Assembly: GCA_003242645.1 (NCBI GenBank)
Contig: QGVC01000168.1
Coordinates: 1-7,714, forward strand
Origin: Pseudomonadota bacterium
Lineage (GTDB): Bacteria > Pseudomonadota > Alphaproteobacteria > Rhizobiales > Hyphomicrobiaceae
Length of the DNA stretch: 7,714 nucleotides
Direction of reading: 5' to 3'
Positions within the stretch are counted from its first letter, which is position 1. Each line of letters starts with the position of its first letter. Made by a program: the position numbers and the translations under genes. Below are positions 1 to 4,276 of this stretch, piece by piece. The notes beneath the pieces were generated by a model. That model was not told the origin of the DNA, made no database searches, and worked only from the letters and a program-made list of their open reading frames with translations.

Positions 1-71
1 ACAAAAGACGCCTTCCTGATTTGGGTTCCTTTCCTGGGCTCCGAGAATTTTTATAAGAACCGGTTCCCGCC
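1..71. other. Foreign or rearranged sequence abutting rpoD
   Basis: This edge is clearly A+T-richer than the bases that follow and does not encode the RpoD residues expected before [15 protein letters not shown]. In the rpoD frame there is a TAA stop at 54-56. Frame 1 is open from base 1 but gives no recognisable protein. Homology to rpoD starts at about base 72, so a junction lies roughly between 57 and 72. It could be the end of an integrated element, the 3' end of an intron, or an assembly join; nothing here decides between them. Confidence 0.6.
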
Positions 72-269
72 GGTCTCACGCCGCGCGAAGCGAAGGTGCT
101 CCGGATGCGCTTCGGCATCGACATGAACACGGATCACACGCTCGAGGAAGTCGGCAAGCAGTTCGACGTCACGCGCGAGCGGATCCGGCAGATCGAGGCG
201 AAGGCGCTGCGCAAGCTCCGGCACCCGTCGCGGTCGGATCAGCTGCGGAGCTTCCTGCTCGACGACTAA
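72..269 (+). pseudogene. 3' fragment of rpoD, sigma-70 region 4
   Basis: The 65 codons from GGT at 72 to TAA at 267-269 encode the C-terminal end of the housekeeping sigma factor RpoD. Visible landmarks are [20 protein letters not shown], then [20 protein letters not shown] (the region 4.2 helix-turn-helix that binds the -35 promoter element), then [14 protein letters not shown] and a short acidic tail. The match is full length to the natural C-terminus. Upstream the frame is broken by a stop at 54-56, and bases 1-60 have a different composition, so the rest of rpoD is not contiguous here. It may be a leftover 3' end at an integration junction, with an intact copy elsewhere, or an exon behind an intron. 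Identity of the segment is very sure; calling it a non-functional fragment is inference. Confidence 0.8.
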
Positions 270-321
270 CGAGTGCCGGGCACCGGCCGATACGGTGTCG
301 GGCGCCTCTACCGGCACACGA

Positions 322-352
322 GGGGTCGGAGCGTCGCTCCGACCCCTTTTTT
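322..352. terminator. Intrinsic terminator after rpoD
   Basis: A perfect 10-bp G+C-rich stem (GGGGTCGGAG at 322-331 with CTCCGACCCC at 337-346) closes a 5-nt loop and is followed by six T residues at 347-352. It lies 52 bases past the rpoD stop. It also sits 12 bases beyond the stop of the convergent minus-strand gene, but the A-run needed for efficient minus-strand termination is weak. Confidence 0.9.
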
Positions 353-364
353 GTCGACTAAGAG

Positions 365-793
365 TCAGGCCCGGTCGACGTCGTCGACGTCGAACTGTCC
401 GGTCAGCCGCCGCCGCACGTGCGACCACGAAAGCCCGATCGCCATCAGCGCGGAGAGGCAGATGAGCGCGATCCACGTGATCGTGCTCCGCGCGTCGATC
501 GTGAGCCAGCCTAGGCTGATCAGGAACCAGACGAGCGTCCCGAAGAACGCCGCACCGATCAGGAAGCCGCCCATGCCGAGCGAGCGGCTCGCCGCTCGCA
601 GCAGGATCACCCACCCCGCGAGGACGACCACGCCGGCCAGCGCGTGCGCGGGCCCGAGCCGGCTGTCGACGAACGAGCGCTGCACCCAGTGCAGGTAAGA
701 GAACTTCGTCGGATTGAACGTCAGCAGCACGAGGACCGCGGACAAGATGAGGCGCAGCAGGAAGCTCTTCAATCCGAACCGGTATGTGGCCAT
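365..793 (-). CDS. DUF6524-like four-helix inner-membrane protein
   Basis: This encodes 142 residues. The protein is strongly hydrophobic, with four likely membrane-spanning helices at about 10-26, 50-67, 74-96 and 103-123, joined by short Arg-rich or Trp/Asp loops. The tail is charged, with an HVRRRL cluster then the acidic DVDDVDRA. The sequence resembles small membrane proteins filed as DUF6524, which I recall as common in beta/gammaproteobacteria; biochemical role unknown. G+C-rich codon use matches the host flank rather than the transposon. It converges on the rpoD end across the shared terminator. No strong Shine-Dalgarno sequence precedes the ATG at 793, but upstream codons do not extend the hydrophobic pattern. 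Gene reality is well supported; the family name is from memory. Confidence 0.8.
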   Translation of the reverse strand: MATYRFGLKSFLLRLILSAVLVLLTFNPTKFSYLHWVQRSFVDSRLGPAHALAGVVVLAGWVILLRAASRSLGMGGFLIGAAFFGTLVWFLISLGWLTIDARSTITWIALICLSALMAIGLSWSHVRRRLTGQFDVDDVDRA

Positions 794-909
794 AGGACTC
801 GCTCGCAGATCCAGCCGCGAGTGCGCGGCGCGTGGCGAGGCGATGGTAGCGCTCGGGGCGCTTTCGGGGAAGCCGCCTTACCTCCCCACCCGAGCCGGGC
901 GACACGGCC

Positions 910-1236
910 CTATGCCGAGATCAGCTCGTCGAACCGCTCGATCAAGCGCAGCAGCTCGCGACCGTGCCCGCGCTGCGACACGAACTCCTCGGCATACGGC
1001 AGGATCGCGCTGCTCCGCGGCAACTCTTCGTGGTTCTCGAGAATGCGGCGCATCCGCGGAATCATCAGCCACTGCAGCCACTGCATGAATGTCAGCGTAT
1101 CGAAGCAGAACGGCTGCTTGCTCGCGAGCAGGCGCTCGGGCGGCGGCTCGTCTTCCCATTCGTCGGCGGCGCGCATCGTCGCTTCGAGCCGATCGATGAC
1201 GACGGCGAGCGCCTCGCGGCGGGTATGCTCTTCCAT
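910..1236 (-). CDS. YqcC family protein (DUF446)
   Basis: This encodes 108 residues and matches the small soluble YqcC/DUF446 family at about its usual length. The signature is the central stretch around residues 41-61, reading QPFCFDTLTFMQWLQWLMIP and followed by RM; the E. coli protein has the corresponding PFFMDTMEPLEWLQWVLIPRM. A proline-ended acidic lead (EWEDEPPPE, residues 26-34) is also typical. In E. coli yqcC lies next to truC, the tRNA pseudouridine-65 synthase gene, but truC is not seen here. The molecular role is not established. The gene stands alone, divergent from the tRNA gene and 116 bases from the next minus-strand gene. A possible promoter lies directly upstream and would give almost no leader. 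Confidence 0.9.
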   Translation of the reverse strand: MEEHTRREALAVVIDRLEATMRAADEWEDEPPPERLLASKQPFCFDTLTFMQWLQWLMIPRMRRILENHEELPRSSAILPYAEEFVSQRGHGRELLRLIERFDELISA

Positions 1237-1242
1237 CGACGC

Positions 1243-1271
1243 ATTCTGACGGCCCTGCCCTGCACGAACAA
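1243..1271 (-). promoter_or_regulatory. Possible yqcC promoter
   Basis: On the minus strand a TTGTTC box (plus 1266-1271) and a CAGAAT box (plus 1243-1248) are separated by exactly 17 bases. Only six bases separate the -10-like box from the ATG at 1236, so transcription from it would yield a leaderless or nearly leaderless mRNA. Both boxes are imperfect matches to the sigma-70 consensus. Confidence 0.35.
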
Positions 1272-1305
1272 CCCGCTTGCCGAGGTGGTAGACTAGCGGC
1301 CGAGT

Positions 1306-1648
1306 GGGCCTGTAGCTCAGTTGGTTAGAGCAGGGGACTCATCGAAAAGGTGCCTTCGCGGCGAAAGCCGCGAAGTGGACGGGATGAATTCAGGGAACCC
1401 GTAGCGCGCTCGCGCCGGCAACCCTGAGCCGAGCCGGCGGTACACCGCCGGAAGGTGCAGAGACTACCTGAGAGCTCGAGCGGCGCCGCGGCGCGGCTCG
1501 GAAGCGCTCTTAATGACAGGCTCGAGCATCCCGCACCCTACCGGGCGCGCGTCGCGCGGCCGCGGGTGAAGAGATAGTCCACTCCCGCCGGAAACGGCGG
1601 AGCGAGTGAATCCCTTGGTCGTAGGTTCGAGTCCTACCGGGCCCACCA
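1306..1648 (+). tRNA. tRNA with CAU anticodon (likely tRNA-Ile2), intron-split
   Basis: The exons 1306-1342 and 1609-1648 join into a 77-nt cloverleaf. The acceptor stem pairs GGGCCTG (1306-1312) with CGGGCCC (1638-1644), with discriminator A1645 and encoded CCA at 1646-1648. The D arm follows at 1315; the anticodon stem pairs GGGGA with TCCCT (1611-1615); the T arm is GTAGG/CCTAC around TTCGAGT. The anticodon CAT is at 1340-1342 and an intron follows it, between positions 36 and 37. A CAU anticodon can belong to Ile2 (lysidine-modified), elongator Met or initiator Met. The AU-less acceptor, the GACTCATAATCCC loop region and similarity to the intron-bearing Azoarcus tRNA favour Ile2, but elongator Met is not excluded. 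The gene lies just left of the transposon and may be its target. Confidence 0.92.
1343..1608 (+). ncRNA. Self-splicing group I intron in tRNA anticodon loop
   Basis: This 266-nt ribozyme should excise itself from the tRNA precursor. P1 pairs exon CAT (1340-1342) with guide GTG (1350-1352), giving the U-G pair at the 5' splice site. P2 is CTTCGCGGC/GCCGCGAAG with a GAAA loop (1354-1375). P3 pairs CGGGAT (1380-1385) with ATCCCG (1528-1533). P4 pairs TCAGGG (1390-1395) with CCCTGA (1422-1427). P6 is CCGGCGG/CCGCCGG (1434-1451). P7 pairs GACTA (1462-1466) with TAGTC (1575-1579). P8 may close through ACCC (1535-1538) and GGGT (1564-1567). P9 is CCGCCG-GAAA-CGGCGG (1585-1600), and the intron ends in omega-G1608. 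Location, P1 and P7 resemble the Azoarcus tRNA-Ile(CAU) intron of subgroup IC3. An extra hairpin (1471-1510) sits between P7 and P3. No homing endonuclease ORF is present. Confidence 0.9.
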
Positions 1649-1683
1649 CTCCCCTTCCGTTTTCGGCTCGACGTTTGTGTAGT

Positions 1684-1719
1684 GAACCATAACTTGGCCG
1701 GTTGGCCAGGTTATGGTTC
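1684..1719. repeat. 16-bp inverted repeat, possible transposon-end sites
   Basis: GAACCATAACTTGGCC (1684-1699) and GGCCAGGTTATGGTTC (1704-1719) are inverted copies with one mismatch, separated by GGTT. They share the motif GGCCANGTTATGGTYC with the direct copy at 1731-1746. Arrays of short repeats next to a TGT tip are typical of transposase-binding sites in Tn7-like and IS21-like ends. A head-to-head pair is unusual for Tn7-like ends, so a relic of another element is a real alternative. Confidence 0.65.
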
Positions 1720-1730
1720 CCTGCACGGAG

Positions 1731-1746
1731 GGCCACGTTATGGTCC
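1731..1746 (+). repeat. Third copy of the 16-bp end motif
   Basis: GGCCACGTTATGGTCC repeats the motif of 1704-1719 in the same orientation, 27 bases further in. It differs at a few positions only. Copies in direct order moving inward from an end would fit transposase-binding sites. Confidence 0.55.
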
Positions 1747-1895
1747 CCGCCGGGCCGCGAGGACTAAAGGGCCACCGGCGCGACCCTCCGTTATCCTCCT
1801 GTGCACCGTTTACTGGCAGTTTGTATAGCTACGGCGGCAGCCGGCCACAGTCAGCGGTTGACTCTTATCCCTCCACCGCCACACCGAATCTCATG

Positions 1896-3233
1896 CTAAG
1901 AAGCCTTGGTGGCCATCCGTCTTCGCGCTTCCGCCAAAATCTGATTAATTTCGGCCCTCATTTTGCGATAGCTAGCGGGCGGAGTATCGTCCCCCAACAC
2001 TCGACGTGACGTTGGCAAAACCCCAGCATCTGCGAGTTCCTCAGCGCGCTTTCGAACAGTTATCAACCACTGCTGCCTTTTGTCGTGCTTCTCCGCTTCG
2101 CGCTGGTCGTAATAACGTCTGACTATCAGAGCCGCCTCGGCTGGGAAGTTCTCGCGGAGGTACTTGGGGTCTACGTCCAACCGGTGAGCTACCTTCTTTA
2201 GTGGCTCCGCGGTATCGGAAGCGAGGATCTTCACTAGTTGCTCCGCGATCAGTGCACGGTCTTTCGCGGAAACTTTCGGACGCCGGCGGTGCCGCTTATG
2301 TACACGAGTGCCCTCAGCTGACCGCGACGTTGGGTGACATCCTCCTACGATGGAAACGACACTACACTCGAAGTGGCGCGCCAGGTCGACGAGCCAGGGA
2401 AGGGATGGCTTGCTATGTCCATTCATCCAAACATGCAAACTACTCTTGGCGACACCCAGCGCCTTGGCTAGGCGGGTCCATTTGCCACCAAAATGCGAGT
2501 CAACCGCCGCCCTCAAGAACGTCGTCGTGTGATTGTCCGACGGGCACCAGCCACCCTGGTCCCATCTCGGCTCACTGAGTAAGTCGGCCACGATTCGCGC
2601 GATTTGAACTTCCTGCGATGTCGCTTTCCGACGCCTAAGTGTGTCCGCTAGCGCCGCACCGCATCGCGGGCAGTGACCGGGCGTGATTGCCGCGCGCAAC
2701 CTGCTCGGTGAGCCTCCGCATCGGCACGACTGTTCCAGAGCCACTTGGTGGATGGGGCAAGCGCTTACGCACGCCACATGCCACAGAAGCTGAGCATACG
2801 GAACACCCGCAGCCATTGCCTCACTCATACATTCTGGGCACCACCGCCTAGTTCGGGCCACCAATCTCCACGTGTTCACGATTCGCGCGATCGGTGCAAA
2901 CGTCAGTGCTTCAAGCCCCTTGTATGTCGTAAGTTCCTCCAGCAACGTTACCCACCTTAGGCTTATGACTCCACCGGCGAGAAATGCTGGCGCCCTATCG
3001 AAATCTCTAAGCCTCAGATCCGCTTCGTGCGCTGCGCCGACACCGGGCAACGCCTTCAGGTTGAATCTCGAGACGCGGTGTGCCCACATCAGTCGATCCA
3101 AGTAGCTCACCAAACTCTCACGCTTACTGGTTCCCAATCCGATGGGCTCAAGGCGATACAAGACGCTTCGTGGCGGCAGGTCGATGTTGGGAGCTTCCCC
3201 CAACACGGGATACTCATCCCTATGGCTTCTCAT
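1896..3233 (-). CDS. TniQ/TnsD-like target-selection protein
   Basis: This 445-residue protein belongs to the TniQ family, which brings the transposon machinery to its target. The N-terminal TniQ domain contains RLEPIGLGTSKRESLVSYLD (28-47). The zinc ligands follow the family pattern: CPEC (132-135), CPIH (159-162), CRC (170-172) and CPRC (188-191). A Cro-like helix-turn-helix segment lies at about 252-296 (LAKALGVAKSSLHVWMNG). A basic linker (KRHRRRPK, 313-320) leads to a second repeat-like region at 325-440, with KKVAHRLDVDPKYLRENFP resembling another DNA-binding helix pair. This size and tail are closer to TnsD than to short TniQ proteins. The start at 3233 was chosen because TAATG couples it to tniB and GGAG lies 8 bases upstream; an in-frame ATG at 3251 exists. 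It is the gene nearest the tRNA, which may be its target. Confidence 0.93.
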   Translation of the reverse strand: MRSHRDEYPVLGEAPNIDLPPRSVLYRLEPIGLGTSKRESLVSYLDRLMWAHRVSRFNLKALPGVGAAHEADLRLRDFDRAPAFLAGGVISLRWVTLLEELTTYKGLEALTFAPIARIVNTWRLVARTRRWCPECMSEAMAAGVPYAQLLWHVACVSACPIHQVALEQSCRCGGSPSRLRAAITPGHCPRCGAALADTLRRRKATSQEVQIARIVADLLSEPRWDQGGWCPSDNHTTTFLRAAVDSHFGGKWTRLAKALGVAKSSLHVWMNGHSKPSLPWLVDLARHFECSVVSIVGGCHPTSRSAEGTRVHKRHRRRPKVSAKDRALIAEQLVKILASDTAEPLKKVAHRLDVDPKYLRENFPAEAALIVRRYYDQREAEKHDKRQQWLITVRKRAEELADAGVLPTSRRVLGDDTPPASYRKMRAEINQILAEARRRMATKAS

Positions 3234-4276
3234 TACGCCGACTCCGGCCATTCTGCGGACCGCCGTCCGTACTCGGTCCGCTCCAACAGGCGCTCGCCCT
3301 TTAACGTTTCTTCAAGAATTGCCGCTACATGCCCCTCGGGAAGCAGAGACTTTCGGAGATACTCGTCCTTCCACTTCCCTCCCTTCTCTAGCGTTAGTGC
3401 CAGTGCCCGCATGAGCGTGTCCTTCAATGTGCCGACGCAACCCACGCAAGCAACTTGCAGATGCTTGCTATAGCGTTCTAAGTCTGGCACAGGCTCCAGG
3501 GGCAACCTGTTCTGCAATGTCCTCAAGGCGCGTCGAAAGCATTCCTGATCTTCTCTGTCTCCACTTACGTATCGAGCCAAGTGAATGACGGCCGTGCGGC
3601 GTGCAAGTTGACCGCTCAGCATCGGAAGTCGATAAAGATCGTACGATCCGACGAGCATCAGCGTCACACCTGGCACATTTGCGATCGACTTCAAGGCGTT
3701 CATGTGGTCGACGAGCGTCGCTTCGCCGCAGTTGGCCAGAATATGAGCCGCCTCATCTATTACAACGAGACGTGTTCGACGGTTCTTTAGCGCATTCTCA
3801 AAGGCTTCCTGCTGTCCGGCCACCGTACCAGACCTTCGCATGACGTCATCGACAGAATGAGCCCGCCGTTCAGCACGCCCCGGCATCTTTCGACTGATCA
3901 AGGGCTCGTTAACCGCTTCGCCCAGTCGCATGTATAGCCTTCGCCAAGAGAACTTTTTCTCACCAGAAGCAGGAGCTACGACCATCGCAAACGGGATGAA
4001 ACCCTGGTCCTTTCGCAGCTCCTCTTCGTAAAGTTCGATGTACTTCCTGCGCACCGTCTCCGTCGAAGCCGATTTTCCGACGCCCGTTGGACCGATCAGA
4101 AGTAGAATGTCGGTTCCGGTGCTCGGAGCCGATAGGGTCATTACGTCGTCCACGGCCTGTTCCATCTTGGGGTGCCGAACGACAATGTCCTTGAAGTAGC
4201 GAAGTCTGCCGTCGCGGTCCAAATCCAAGGCCTGCTCTCGAGTTAGGAGCCCAGCGCTCGCACTAGTAGAGACCAT
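3233..4276 (-). CDS. TniB/TnsC-like AAA+ transposition regulator
   Basis: This 347-residue ATPase would connect the target selector TniQ to the transposase, as TnsC/TniB/MuB proteins do. It has a Walker A motif GPTGVGKS (about 62-69), a Walker B motif VVIDEAAH with D174 and E175, and a sensor-1-like VGSYDL near S211 followed by an arginine pair (LARR). Length and motif order fit TniB. The start is read at ATG 4276, because a strong AGGAGG (plus 4286-4291) lies nine bases before it; ATG 4282 is only three bases from that site, and a longer open frame to 4330 has no such support. The gene overlaps the tniA stop by 14 bases and shares TAATG with tniQ, so the three genes are probably translationally coupled in one mRNA. 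Confidence 0.94.
   Translation of the reverse strand: MVSTSASAGLLTREQALDLDRDGRLRYFKDIVVRHPKMEQAVDDVMTLSAPSTGTDILLLIGPTGVGKSASTETVRRKYIELYEEELRKDQGFIPFAMVVAPASGEKKFSWRRLYMRLGEAVNEPLISRKMPGRAERRAHSVDDVMRRSGTVAGQQEAFENALKNRRTRLVVIDEAAHILANCGEATLVDHMNALKSIANVPGVTLMLVGSYDLYRLPMLSGQLARRTAVIHLARYVSGDREDQECFRRALRTLQNRLPLEPVPDLERYSKHLQVACVGCVGTLKDTLMRALALTLEKGGKWKDEYLRKSLLPEGHVAAILEETLKGERLLERTEYGRRSAEWPESA

Larger units (their letters stand above)
1649..1895. other. Intergenic gap between tRNA and tniQ
   Basis: This 247-base stretch holds no convincing gene and no clear terminator for the tRNA. Its left part carries three copies of a 16-bp repeat (1684-1746); a degenerate fourth piece, CCGTTATCCTCC, is near 1788. 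Sequences starting with TGT at 1676 or 1678, 27-29 bases past the tRNA CCA, could be a transposon tip. The rest, about 1750-1895, contains nothing I can identify. Confidence 0.5.

Noticed and set aside
57..74. Group II intron 3' end before the rpoD segment
   Set aside because: Only a small ACCGG/CCGGT hairpin (59-74) is present; no domain V-like sequence is recognisable in the 71 bases available.
51..905. 284-residue minus-strand open frame
   Set aside because: It runs antisense to rpoD and over the DUF6524-like gene in another frame; composition is Arg/Ala-rich with no family pattern, as expected for a G+C-rich shadow.
1464..1736. Minus-strand frame encoding VGPVGLEPTTKGF
   Set aside because: This string is the familiar artefact of reading a tRNA 3' half backwards; the region is the tRNA and its intron.
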